DNA of 33,085 bases from an uncultured Prevotella sp. (GTDB lineage Bacteria; Bacteroidota; Bacteroidia; Bacteroidales; Bacteroidaceae), in NCBI GenBank assembly GCA_946627325.1, contig CAMOVK010000001.1:144304-177388 (forward strand). Reading direction: 5' to 3'. Below are positions 18,096-25,872 of this stretch, one piece after another. The position numbers and the translations under genes are program-made. The notes beneath the pieces were generated by a model. That model was not told the DNA's origin and ran no database searches. It saw only the letters and a list, made by a program, of their open reading frames with translations. How positions within the stretch are numbered: position 1 is the first letter of the stretch; the number at the start of each line of letters is the position of its first letter.

Positions 18096-18137
18096 ACGTG
18101 CCATGTTTGAAAAAAATGTCAAACATGGCACGTTTTT
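18096..18137 (+). terminator. Strong rho-independent terminator
   Basis: A perfect 15-base inverted repeat (ACGTGCCATGTTTGA, 18096-18110, pairing with 18119-18133) with an 8-base A-rich loop is followed by a T run (18133-18137). It lies 24 bases after the fibronectin-III gene and ends the secreted-protein transcript. Confidence 0.9.
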
Positions 18138-18171
18138 CATGCCTTTATGTCTGCTTTTTCGATAAAAAACC

Positions 18172-18179
18172 TACTTTTG
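18172..18179 (+). promoter_or_regulatory. Bacteroidetes -7 box for the efflux operon
   Basis: TACTTTTG matches TAnnTTTG and lies just after the terminator and 25 bases before the ATG at 18205. No clear -33 TTTG is seen. It would start the TolC-adaptor-ABC-permease-protease operon. Confidence 0.5.
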
Positions 18180-18204
18180 CAGCATATTATTGAACTGTAA
18201 ACTT

Positions 18205-19536
18205 ATGATAAGACAACGATTAGCGTACGCTTTCCTCTCATTGTTTTTCGCTGTCAATGCATCTTATGCACGCCAGTGGACATTGCAGGAATGTATCGAT
18301 TATGCACTTCGCAACAACATTTCGCTTCGCAAAACCAAGGTAAGCAAACTTTCCGCGTTCGAAGATTATGCACAAAGCCGCGCAGCCTTACTGCCCTCGC
18401 TCTCTGCTTCTACGTCGCATGGCATCACATTTCAACCTTTTCCCGAGTCGGGCGACGCCATCGTTGCGGGTGGTTTAGTACATTCATCGGTAGATAAATT
18501 CTACTATAACGGCTCGTATGGCGTCAATGGGCAATGGACTGTTTGGGATGGTCGCCGCACACACAACCAGATAAAACTAAACGAAATGGCTCTCCGCCAA
18601 GCCGACCTCGACTCCGCACAGACTGCCAATACCATACAAGAACAAATCGTGCAACTATTCGTTCAGATACTCTACTCTGCCGAAGCCATAACCGTTCACG
18701 AAGCAAACCTTGAAACATCGCGAAAAAACGAGGAGCGAGGCGAGGCTTTTACGCAGGTAGGCAAGATGAGCCAAGCTGACCTGCAACAACTCATTGCCAC
18801 GCGAGCCCAAGATGAATACGACCTCGTAGAGGCTGAAAGCAACCTTCGCAACTACAAACGACAACTGCGGCAACTGCTGCAACTGACCGACGATGAGCCA
18901 TTCGACATTGTTGTTCCAGAAACGACCGACGAGATGGCACTACAAGAACTGCCGTTGCTGAACAATGTATATGAGAGCGCTCTCCGCCACCGACCTGAAA
19001 TACAGAATGCCATTCTCGGCATGGACATGAGTCGAGTACAGACAGATATGGCTAAAGCGCAGCGTCTGCCCACAGTGGCACTCAATGCCAGCGCCATTAC
19101 CAACACATCATCGCTGACAGAGAAAGCATGGGGTACGCAACTGAAAAACAATTTCAATCTGGGCGCAGGGTTTACCGTGAGCATACCAATACTCGACAAC
19201 CGTGCTGCAAAAACGGCTATCAACAAAGCCCAACTGCAAATGGAAAACTACCAGTTACAACTCGAAGAGGAGCGCACCGAACTATATAGCACCATCGAAA
19301 ACTACTGGATTCAAGCATCAATCAATCAAAACAAGTTCCGTGCGGCACAAGTGGCAAGCAAAAGCCAGCAAGCCAGTTACGAACTGCTGAGCGAGCAATT
19401 CAGATTGGGACTGAAGAATATCATCGAACTAATGACGGGCAAAGACAACCTCGTAGCAGCCCGACAAAATGAACTACAAAGCAAATACATGACCATTCTC
19501 TACATCAATCTGCTGAAATTCTACGAAGAAGGATAA
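18205..19536 (+). CDS. TolC-family outer membrane efflux protein
   Basis: A 443-residue outer membrane channel of the TolC (OEP) family. A signal peptide covers residues 1 to about 22 (LAYAFLSLFFAVNASYA). The mature start QWTLQECIDYALRNNISLRK is a classic OEP opening. Two halves of long helices follow, with tunnel-type segments such as RAQDEYDLVEAESNLRNYKR and the second repeat ending LLSEQFRLGLKNIIELMTGK. The frame opens with TTG at 18190, but ATG 18205 starts a better signal peptide. It would dock with the adaptor encoded 106 bases downstream to form an export channel across the outer membrane. Confidence 0.92.
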   Translation: MIRQRLAYAFLSLFFAVNASYARQWTLQECIDYALRNNISLRKTKVSKLSAFEDYAQSRAALLPSLSASTSHGITFQPFPESGDAIVAGGLVHSSVDKFYYNGSYGVNGQWTVWDGRRTHNQIKLNEMALRQADLDSAQTANTIQEQIVQLFVQILYSAEAITVHEANLETSRKNEERGEAFTQVGKMSQADLQQLIATRAQDEYDLVEAESNLRNYKRQLRQLLQLTDDEPFDIVVPETTDEMALQELPLLNNVYESALRHRPEIQNAILGMDMSRVQTDMAKAQRLPTVALNASAITNTSSLTEKAWGTQLKNNFNLGAGFTVSIPILDNRAAKTAINKAQLQMENYQLQLEEERTELYSTIENYWIQASINQNKFRAAQVASKSQQASYELLSEQFRLGLKNIIELMTGKDNLVAARQNELQSKYMTILYINLLKFYEEG

Positions 19537-19578
19537 ACCAAACACTATAAAAAAATAACAAATCACTCAACAACCCAA

Positions 19579-19624
19579 CCTCTTGCCTATCCCCACTCAT
19601 ACAAGGGAGCATTAGGCGACGAGG
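19579..19624 (+). other. Imperfect inverted repeat between the TolC and adaptor genes
   Basis: Three nested arms pair in order: CCTC with GAGG, GCCTA with TAGGC, and TCCC with GGGA, separated by short bulges around a loop of about 11 bases. No T run follows, so it is not a standard terminator. It could be an mRNA processing or stability element in the 106-base gap. Confidence 0.4.
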
Positions 19625-19642
19625 CTTTAATAATTCAACAAC

Positions 19643-20812
19643 ATGAAGAAAAAGAAACTATGGATAGGCATTGGCATCGTGGCAGCCATACTATTGGCAT
19701 TCTCGTTGCTGAAAGGAAAGAAAAAAGAACAGGAGATTATCTTTGAATATGCAAAGGTAGAAAAAGCCAATATCCAAAACAGCATCACAGCCACGGGCAC
19801 GATTGAGCCAGTCACATCGGTCACGGTAGGTACCCAAGTGTCGGGAATAGTCAACCGACTATATGTCGATTACAACAGCGTCGTGCGCAAAGGGCAGGTC
19901 ATTGCCGAACTCGACAAAACCAATCTCTTGAGCGAACTCAACACAGCGCGCGCCAACCTAAGCAGTGCAGAGAGTGCACTGACCTATCAGCGAGCAAACT
20001 TTGAGCGCTTCAAGACACTCTACACGAAAGGACTTATCAGTGCCGACGACTACGAAAACGCACGCCTGTCGTATCAACAACAGACACAACAAGTAAGCCA
20101 AGCACGCGAAAACGTAAGACGCGCACAGACAAACCTAAGCTATGCCACCATCACATCGCCAATAGACGGAGTCGTACTGTCGAAATCGGTAGAAGAAGGA
20201 CAAACCGTAGCCGCATCCTTCAACACACCAGAACTCTTCAAGATAGCACAAGACCTCACACAAATGCAGGTCGTTGCAAATGTTGACGAAGCCGACATAG
20301 GCGAAGTGAAACCAGGCGAAAGAGTGACATTCACAGTAGATGCATACCCAGAAGACACATTCACCGGCTCAGTAAAGCAAGTCAGACAAGAAGCAACCAC
20401 CACAAACAACGTAGTGACCTACGAGGTAATAATCAATGCACCTAATGCCGACTTGAAACTAAAACCAGGACTTACAGCCAACGTGACTATCTACACACAA
20501 GAACGACAAGGCGTATTAAGTATCCCAACGAAAGCTTTACGCTACACTCCCACACAGGAAACCATAGGCAAACGAAAAATTCAAGACTCGAAAGGCAAAA
20601 ACAAAGTGTGGACAATGGAGGGCAACACACTCGTGGCTCACGACGTGAACACTGGCATGAGCGACGGCTCGCACACACAAATTATCAGCGGACTGAAAGA
20701 GGGACAGCAGATTATAGTAGGTGTGAAAGAGCAAGACGACAACACCGAAGACGAACAACAAGCACGAAGCCCATTCGCACCAGGACCACCAAACAAGAAG
20801 AAAAAGAATTAA
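19643..20812 (+). CDS. MacA-like periplasmic adaptor (HlyD/RND membrane fusion protein)
   Basis: A 389-residue membrane fusion protein with one N-terminal transmembrane anchor (about 5-24, IGIGIVAAILLAFSLL). A lipoyl-like half follows (SITATGTIEPVTSVTVGTQV), then a long helical hairpin at about 95-165 rich in Q, N, R and A, the second lipoyl half (ATITSPIDGVVLSKSVEEGQ) and beta-barrel parts. The C-terminus is charged, ending PPNKKKKN. It would link the inner membrane ABC permease to the TolC channel. The next gene lies 259 bases away, a long gap for this operon, occupied largely by repeat copy B. Confidence 0.9.
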   Translation: MKKKKLWIGIGIVAAILLAFSLLKGKKKEQEIIFEYAKVEKANIQNSITATGTIEPVTSVTVGTQVSGIVNRLYVDYNSVVRKGQVIAELDKTNLLSELNTARANLSSAESALTYQRANFERFKTLYTKGLISADDYENARLSYQQQTQQVSQARENVRRAQTNLSYATITSPIDGVVLSKSVEEGQTVAASFNTPELFKIAQDLTQMQVVANVDEADIGEVKPGERVTFTVDAYPEDTFTGSVKQVRQEATTTNNVVTYEVIINAPNADLKLKPGLTANVTIYTQERQGVLSIPTKALRYTPTQETIGKRKIQDSKGKNKVWTMEGNTLVAHDVNTGMSDGSHTQIISGLKEGQQIIVGVKEQDDNTEDEQQARSPFAPGPPNKKKKN

Positions 20813-20907
20813 CAAAACCACAACAACCCCCGCAAAACAAGGGATGTTGAAACAAAATAACAACACTTTAGAAAATCACAAAACAACACATTAAAAACGG
20901 GAAGCAA

Positions 20908-21031
20908 AACCATCGAATTTGGAAAGCACGTCTTTCCGCCGCGAAAAGCACGTCTTTCCACATCGGAAAGCATATCTTTCCACGTCGAAAAGACATACTC
21001 CCCAAATCGAACAGACAAACTGCTGATTTTC
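20908..21031 (+). repeat. Four-unit 22-base hairpin repeat element, copy B
   Basis: Units start at 20921, 20943, 20965 and 20987, again exactly 22 bases apart. Units 1 and 3 are perfect GGAAAG/CTTTCC hairpins, unit 2 has GAAAAG with CTTTCC (one mismatch), and unit 4 has GAAAAG with CTCCCC. AAC lies at -13 and a TTTTC at the same offset after unit 4 as in the other copies, but the rest of the trailing part has diverged. It lies inside an apparent efflux operon, between the adaptor and ATPase genes. The remainder of the gap is A-rich with no open reading frame of note. Confidence 0.85.
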
Positions 21032-21071
21032 AACACCTTAAGAAACCGATTTTTACAGCATACCATTCACC

Positions 21072-21827
21072 ATGCAAGACAACAGAAAAACGGTCATCGA
21101 ACTCAACAATGTGCATCGCGATTTTCAAGTAGGCGATGAGACGGTGCACGCACTTCGCGGAGTATCGTTCAAAATATACGAAGGCGAATTTGTGACCATC
21201 ATGGGCAAATCGGGCTCGGGCAAATCCACACTGCTCAACCAGTTGGGATGCCTCGACACACCTTCGAGCGGCGAATACTACTTAGACGGAGTGCCCGTAC
21301 GCACAATGTCGAGAGCCGAACGCGCAGTGCTACGCAACAGAAAAATAGGCTTCATCTTCCAAAACTACAACCTACTGCCTAAGACCACCAGCGTAGAAAA
21401 CGTAGAACTACCACTCATGTACAACACAGCCGTAGGCGCACGCGAACGACGCGAACGAGCAATCGAAGCACTCAAAGCAGTAGGACTGGGCGAAAGACTC
21501 TATCACAAGTCGAACCAAATGTCGGGCGGACAAATGCAACGAGTAGCAATAGCAAGAGCACTGGTCAATAACCCAGCAGTAATTCTCGCCGACGAAGCAA
21601 CAGGAAACCTCGACACAAGAACATCGTTCGAGATACTCGTACTCTTTCAGCGACTGCACGCAGAAGGCAGAACAATCATCTTCGTAACACATAACCCAGA
21701 AATATCACACTACTCCTCACGCAACATCATGCTGCGCGACGGAAAAGTTATAAGCGACGAAGAAAACCATAACATACTCTCGGCAGCAGAAGGACTCGCC
21801 GCACTGCCTAAAACCGACGACGAATAA
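21072..21827 (+). CDS. ABC transporter ATPase, MacB/LolD type
   Basis: A 251-residue ATP-binding subunit. Walker A is GKSGSGKST at 45-53, the Q-loop glutamine is Q97, the signature [14 protein letters not shown] starts at 151, Walker B is [11 protein letters not shown] at 171-181, and the switch histidine is H207. The pattern matches the MacB/LolD family that powers export of peptides, antibiotics or lipoproteins by mechanotransmission. In this phylum MacB is often split into separate ATPase and permease genes, as seen here: the permease begins 13 bases downstream. A substrate cannot be assigned. Confidence 0.93.
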   Translation: MQDNRKTVIELNNVHRDFQVGDETVHALRGVSFKIYEGEFVTIMGKSGSGKSTLLNQLGCLDTPSSGEYYLDGVPVRTMSRAERAVLRNRKIGFIFQNYNLLPKTTSVENVELPLMYNTAVGARERRERAIEALKAVGLGERLYHKSNQMSGGQMQRVAIARALVNNPAVILADEATGNLDTRTSFEILVLFQRLHAEGRTIIFVTHNPEISHYSSRNIMLRDGKVISDEENHNILSAAEGLAALPKTDDE

Positions 21828-21840
21828 AACACCCTGACAA

Positions 21841-23079
21841 ATGAACTACACCAACCTTTTCAAAATAGCCCTGAGAGCCATCGCAGCAAACAAGATGCGC
21901 TCATTCCTTACAGCATTAGGAATAATCATAGGCATCGCATCGGTAATCACTATGCTCGCAGTAGGACAAGGAACAAAACGAAGCATACAATCAAGCATTT
22001 CCGAAATGGGCTCAAACATGATAATGATTATGCCCGGAGCCGACATGAGAGGAGGAGTAAGGCAAGACGCATCGTCGATGGAAACACTCAAAATGGAAGA
22101 CTACGAAGCCATACAAAAGGAATGTAACTACATCAAAGGCACCAGCCCCACAGTAACAAGTGGCGGACAATGGATTTACGGCAACAACAACACACCCTCG
22201 TCGATATATGGAGTAAGCCAAGACTACCTCGACATACGACAACTATCAGTAGCCGAAGGCGAAATGTTCAGCGATGGCGACATCAAAACAAGCGCCAAAG
22301 TATGCATATTAGGACAAACCGTAGTCGATAATCTCTTCCCCGACGGAAGCGACCCAATAGGCAAAGTCGTGAGATTCAACAGCATACCATTCAGAGTAGT
22401 AGGCGTACTGAAGAAAAAAGGATACAACTCAATGGGTATGGACCAAGACGACCTCGTGCTGGCACCATACACCACCGTGATGAAACGAATACTCGCACAA
22501 ACCTATCTCGGAGGCATCGTCTGCTCCGCAGTAACCGAAGGCGTATCTGAAAAAGCAATAGAAGAAATTACAACTGTGCTGCGACGAAATCATAAACTGA
22601 AAGACACAACCGACGAAATAGTAGGCGACGACGACGACTTCACCGTACGCTCACAAGAAGAAATATCATCAATGATGAACACAACGACAAATATGCTCAC
22701 CATTTTGCTAAGCTGCGTGGCTGGCATATCACTCATCGTGGGAGGCATTGGCATCATGAACATAATGTATGTAAGCGTCACTGAACGCACACGAGAAATA
22801 GGATTGCGCATGAGCGTAGGCGCAAGAGGCATCGACATACTATCGCAATTCCTTATCGAAGCCATACTGCTGAGCGTCACAGGAGGAATCATCGGAGTAC
22901 TATTCGGCGTAGGACTATCGCTCGCAATAAAAAACCTCGCCAACTGGCCTATATACATACAAATGTGGAGCATAGTACTCAGCTTCGCAGTATGCACACT
23001 CACAGGCATATTCTTCGGATGGTATCCAGCAAAAAAAGCAGCACACCTCGACCCAATAGAAGCAATAAGATACGAATAA
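21841..23079 (+). CDS. MacB-like ABC transporter permease
   Basis: A 412-residue inner membrane permease of the FtsX/MacB type. The N-terminus is amphipathic (FKIALRAIAANKMRSFLTAL), followed by transmembrane helix 1 (about 19-40) and the conserved GQGTKRSIQ. A large periplasmic MacB_PCD domain follows (about 45-280), then three transmembrane helices near 285-310, 335-360 and 370-395. The conserved region NIMYVSVTERTREIGLRMSV is present, as is the tail GWYPAKKAAHLDPIEAIRYE. With the ATPase, adaptor and TolC protein it completes a tripartite exporter. It is 12 bases from the next gene. The wobble positions are strongly biased to A and C. Confidence 0.93.
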   Translation: MNYTNLFKIALRAIAANKMRSFLTALGIIIGIASVITMLAVGQGTKRSIQSSISEMGSNMIMIMPGADMRGGVRQDASSMETLKMEDYEAIQKECNYIKGTSPTVTSGGQWIYGNNNTPSSIYGVSQDYLDIRQLSVAEGEMFSDGDIKTSAKVCILGQTVVDNLFPDGSDPIGKVVRFNSIPFRVVGVLKKKGYNSMGMDQDDLVLAPYTTVMKRILAQTYLGGIVCSAVTEGVSEKAIEEITTVLRRNHKLKDTTDEIVGDDDDFTVRSQEEISSMMNTTTNMLTILLSCVAGISLIVGGIGIMNIMYVSVTERTREIGLRMSVGARGIDILSQFLIEAILLSVTGGIIGVLFGVGLSLAIKNLANWPIYIQMWSIVLSFAVCTLTGIFFGWYPAKKAAHLDPIEAIRYE

Positions 23080-23091
23080 ACATCAACAGCA

Positions 23092-23913
23092 ATGAGACAA
23101 GCCATATACTATCTTTTTCTGTTCATCGCAATACAGTTCGCCACATACTACCCCACACTCATACTATGGAACTGCATAGGAGGAATGGACTTGGCAACAG
23201 CCGCATCGCTGACAATGACACAAAAAATCCTTGTTAGCACACCACAAGTAATAACCACACAGATAATCTTCTCAATCGTGATGACCATAGTGTTCTTATG
23301 GCGCAAATACAGCACCCTGTCTCCAGCATGGATACGCACACGCCAATGGTCAGTCATACTCTGGTGCATAGTGCTCGGATTAGGAACAATCATACCCTCA
23401 CAAGCACTACAGGAACTATTACCACCCCTACCCGACATCCTCAAACAAACAATGATGGGCGTAATGAGCACAGCATGGGGATACATCGCAATTTGCATCA
23501 TGGCACCTTTCGTAGAAGAACTGGTCTTCCGAGGAGCAATAGAACGCACATTGCTAACCAAAACAAAACCAATATGGGCAATAACCATATCAGCACTGAT
23601 GTTTGCACTCGTACATGCAAACCCAGCACAAATGCCACACGCATTCATAATAGGACTCATACTCGGATGGATATACTGGCGCACAGGAAGCATACTGCCA
23701 GGAATAGCACTGCACTGGGTAAACAACACAGCAGCATACGCAGTATATCGAATAGCACCAGAATGGGCTGACGCATCACTGATTGACATATTTGGAACAA
23801 ACCAAAAAGTAATAATGGCAATAGGATTCTCGTTGATGATAATGATTCCAGCACTATTACAACTAAACCTAAACATGAAAAAATCAAACGAAAAGTTTGG
23901 TAATCAGAAATAA
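23092..23913 (+). CDS. CPBP-family intramembrane metalloprotease
   Basis: A 273-residue multi-pass membrane protein of the CPBP (Abi/Rce1-like) family. The motif EELVFRG gives Glu142, Glu143 and Arg147; FALVH gives Phe171 and His175; and HWVNN gives His208 and Asn212, so all three catalytic motifs are intact. About seven or eight hydrophobic segments are visible. Family members cleave proteins or peptides within the membrane, including prenylated proteins and, in some bacteria, bacteriocin-related peptides. It lies 12 bases after the MacB-like permease and is probably co-transcribed, so it might act on the exported substrate; that is inference. The rimP promoter overlaps its last codons. Confidence 0.9.
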   Translation: MRQAIYYLFLFIAIQFATYYPTLILWNCIGGMDLATAASLTMTQKILVSTPQVITTQIIFSIVMTIVFLWRKYSTLSPAWIRTRQWSVILWCIVLGLGTIIPSQALQELLPPLPDILKQTMMGVMSTAWGYIAICIMAPFVEELVFRGAIERTLLTKTKPIWAITISALMFALVHANPAQMPHAFIIGLILGWIYWRTGSILPGIALHWVNNTAAYAVYRIAPEWADASLIDIFGTNQKVIMAIGFSLMIMIPALLQLNLNMKKSNEKFGNQK

Positions 23914-23926
23914 ATACATACCTTTG
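23896..23926 (+). promoter_or_regulatory. Promoter of the rimP-nusA-infB operon
   Basis: TTTG (23896-23899), 19 bases, then TACCTTTG (23919-23926): an exact match to the Bacteroidetes consensus. It overlaps the end of the CPBP gene, whose stop is 23911-23913. The predicted start near 23932 gives a leader of about 75 bases that contains the hairpin at 23940-23970. Confidence 0.7.
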
Positions 23927-23939
23927 CAGCGTTCAGTGG

Positions 23940-23970
23940 AATGAGGAGCCCTCCAAAAGGGTTCCTCATT
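23940..23970 (+). promoter_or_regulatory. Leader hairpin at the 5' end of the rimP transcript
   Basis: AATGAGGAGCCCT (23940-23952) pairs with AGGGTTCCTCATT (23958-23970): 13 pairs with one G-U, around a 5-base loop. It lies only a few bases after the predicted transcription start and about 40 before the rimP start. No T run follows, so it is more likely a leader or stability structure than a terminator. Confidence 0.6.
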
Positions 23971-24008
23971 TACATTAAAAGAACAAATAACAAATAATAT
24001 GAACCATA

Positions 24009-24476
24009 ATGATAGATAAGAAAAACGTTACCAATCTCGTAGCCGAATGGCTCGCCGACAAAGACTATTTCCTCGTCGATATAGACGTGACAACCGACAA
24101 CAAAATAATAGTAGAAATCGACCACGCCGACGGAGTATGGATAGAAGACTGCGTGGCACTGTCGAAACACATAGAAGAACACCTCAATCGCGACGACGAA
24201 GACTACGAACTCGAAGTAGGATCAGCTGGAATAGGACAACCACTGAAGGTAACACAACAATATATCAACAACATCGGAAAAGAAGTAGAAGTACTTACAA
24301 ACGATGGAAAGAAAATAAAAGGCATACTCACAGCAGCCACCGACGGACAATTCACACTGAAAACTGAAGAAAGACAAACAGTAGAAGGAAAGAAACGACC
24401 CGTCAAAGTAGAAGTGGAACGAACATACACCACCGACTCAGTGAAATATGTCAAGCAAATAATAAAATTCAAATAA
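24009..24476 (+). CDS. rimP: Ribosome maturation factor RimP
   Basis: A 155-residue cytoplasmic protein needed for late assembly of the 30S ribosomal subunit. It shows the two-domain pattern of the family: an N-terminal alpha-beta domain (WLADKDYFLVDIDV, VEIDHADGVWIEDCVALSKH) with ELEVGSAGIGQPL at its end (compare the usual EVSSPGLDRPL), and a C-terminal SH3-like domain (EVEVLTNDGKKIKGILTAA). It is the first gene of the conserved rimP-nusA-infB cluster and has its own promoter and leader hairpin. Start at 24009 is the first in-frame ATG. Confidence 0.93.
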   Translation: MIDKKNVTNLVAEWLADKDYFLVDIDVTTDNKIIVEIDHADGVWIEDCVALSKHIEEHLNRDDEDYELEVGSAGIGQPLKVTQQYINNIGKEVEVLTNDGKKIKGILTAATDGQFTLKTEERQTVEGKKRPVKVEVERTYTTDSVKYVKQIIKFK

Positions 24477-24542
24477 GGTTGAACAAAAATCAAAACAACA
24501 ACCAAACAAAAACATCGACAAAACAAAAACAAAATAACACCA

Positions 24543-25829
24543 ATGGCAACAAAAAAGAACAACGACTTGATGCCCAACATGATTGAAACATTCAAGGAGT
24601 TCAAAGAGACAAAAAACATTGACCGCACAACACTAATGAACGTGCTCGAAGAGAGTTTCAGAAACGTCATCTCAAAAATTTATGGCAGCGACGAAAACTT
24701 CGACGTCATAGTAAACCCCGACAAAGGCGACTTCGAAATCTACAGAAACCGAACAGTAGTAGCAGACGGAGAAGTAACCGACCAAAACAAAGAAATATCC
24801 CTCACCGACGCACGAAAAATAGAACAAGACTACGAAGAAGGAGAAGAAGTGTCGGAAAGAGTAGAATTCGCCAAGTTCGGACGACGAGCAATACTCAACC
24901 TAAGACAAATACTCGCATCAAAAATACTCGAACTCGAACACGACGCACTATACAACAAATACAAAGACCGCGTCGGACAAGTAATATCAGGAGAAGTTTA
25001 CCAAGCATGGAAACGAGAAGTACTACTCGTTGACGACGAAGGAAACGAAATGATACTACCAAAATCAGAACAAATACCAAACGACCAATACAGAAAAGGA
25101 GAAACAATCAGAGCAATAATACTACGCGTAGATAACGAAAACAACAACCCAAAAATCATACTATCACGCACCAGCCCAATATTCCTCGAACGACTACTCG
25201 AAGCAGAAGTACCAGAAATCAACGACGGACTGATATCAATCAAGAAGATAGCACGAATGCCTGGAGAACGAGCTAAAGTAGCAGTCGAAAGCTACGACGA
25301 ACGTATCGACCCAGTAGGAGCATGCGTCGGAGTGAAAGGAAGCAGAGTACACGGCATAGTAAGAGAACTCGGAAACGAAAACATAGACGTAATAAACTAT
25401 ACCACAAACACAAGACTCTTCATCCAAAGAGCACTCGCACCAGCAACAATCTCAAGCATGAACATAAACGAAGAGGAACGAAAAGCTGAAGTATATCTCA
25501 AACCCGAAGAGGTCAGTCTCGCTATCGGAAGAGGAGGACAAAACATAAAACTCGCCTCAATGCTCACAGAATACACAATCGACGTATTCCGCGACCAAGC
25601 CGAAGAAGATGACGAAGACATCTATCTCGAAGAATTCGAAGACGAAATAGACCCATGGATTATCGACGCAATCAAAGCAATCGGACTCGATACAGCAAAA
25701 GCCGTACTCAAAGCACCACGCGAACTGATAATCGAAAAAGCAGACCTCGAAGAAGAAACAGTAGATAACCTGATACGAGTACTCAAAGCCGAATTCGAAC
25801 AAGATACAGAAGAAACTAACGAAGAGTAA
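24543..25829 (+). CDS. nusA: Transcription termination/antitermination protein NusA
   Basis: A 428-residue RNA polymerase-binding factor that controls pausing, termination and coupling to translation. The N-terminal polymerase-binding domain covers about 1-130 (NMIETFKEFKETKNIDRTTL). The S1 domain is at about 135-200 (DRVGQVISGEVYQAWKREVL). KH1 contains CVGVKGSRVHGIVRELG and KH2 contains AIGRGGQNIKLAS. An acidic C-terminal segment with a helix-hairpin-like part (IDAIKAIGLDTAKAVLKAPR) replaces the longer AR repeats of E. coli, as in other Bacteroidetes. It follows rimP after a 66-base leader with almost no G or T. Wobble positions are nearly all A or C. Confidence 0.95.
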   Translation: MATKKNNDLMPNMIETFKEFKETKNIDRTTLMNVLEESFRNVISKIYGSDENFDVIVNPDKGDFEIYRNRTVVADGEVTDQNKEISLTDARKIEQDYEEGEEVSERVEFAKFGRRAILNLRQILASKILELEHDALYNKYKDRVGQVISGEVYQAWKREVLLVDDEGNEMILPKSEQIPNDQYRKGETIRAIILRVDNENNNPKIILSRTSPIFLERLLEAEVPEINDGLISIKKIARMPGERAKVAVESYDERIDPVGACVGVKGSRVHGIVRELGNENIDVINYTTNTRLFIQRALAPATISSMNINEEERKAEVYLKPEEVSLAIGRGGQNIKLASMLTEYTIDVFRDQAEEDDEDIYLEEFEDEIDPWIIDAIKAIGLDTAKAVLKAPRELIIEKADLEEETVDNLIRVLKAEFEQDTEETNEE

Positions 25830-25872
25830 AGATAGAGATAGCCACAACAACGTGTCAACATAAGTAAAAAAT

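Noticed and set aside
20908..21031. Possible CRISPR array at the 22-base repeats
   Set aside because: Units are directly adjacent with 5-base linkers, there are no unique spacers, units vary, and there are no cas genes nearby.
23999..24019. Six-codon open frame (MNHNDR) overlapping the rimP start
   Set aside because: Too short to judge, and overlap with an A-rich start region is expected by chance; no start-site evidence favours it over rimP.
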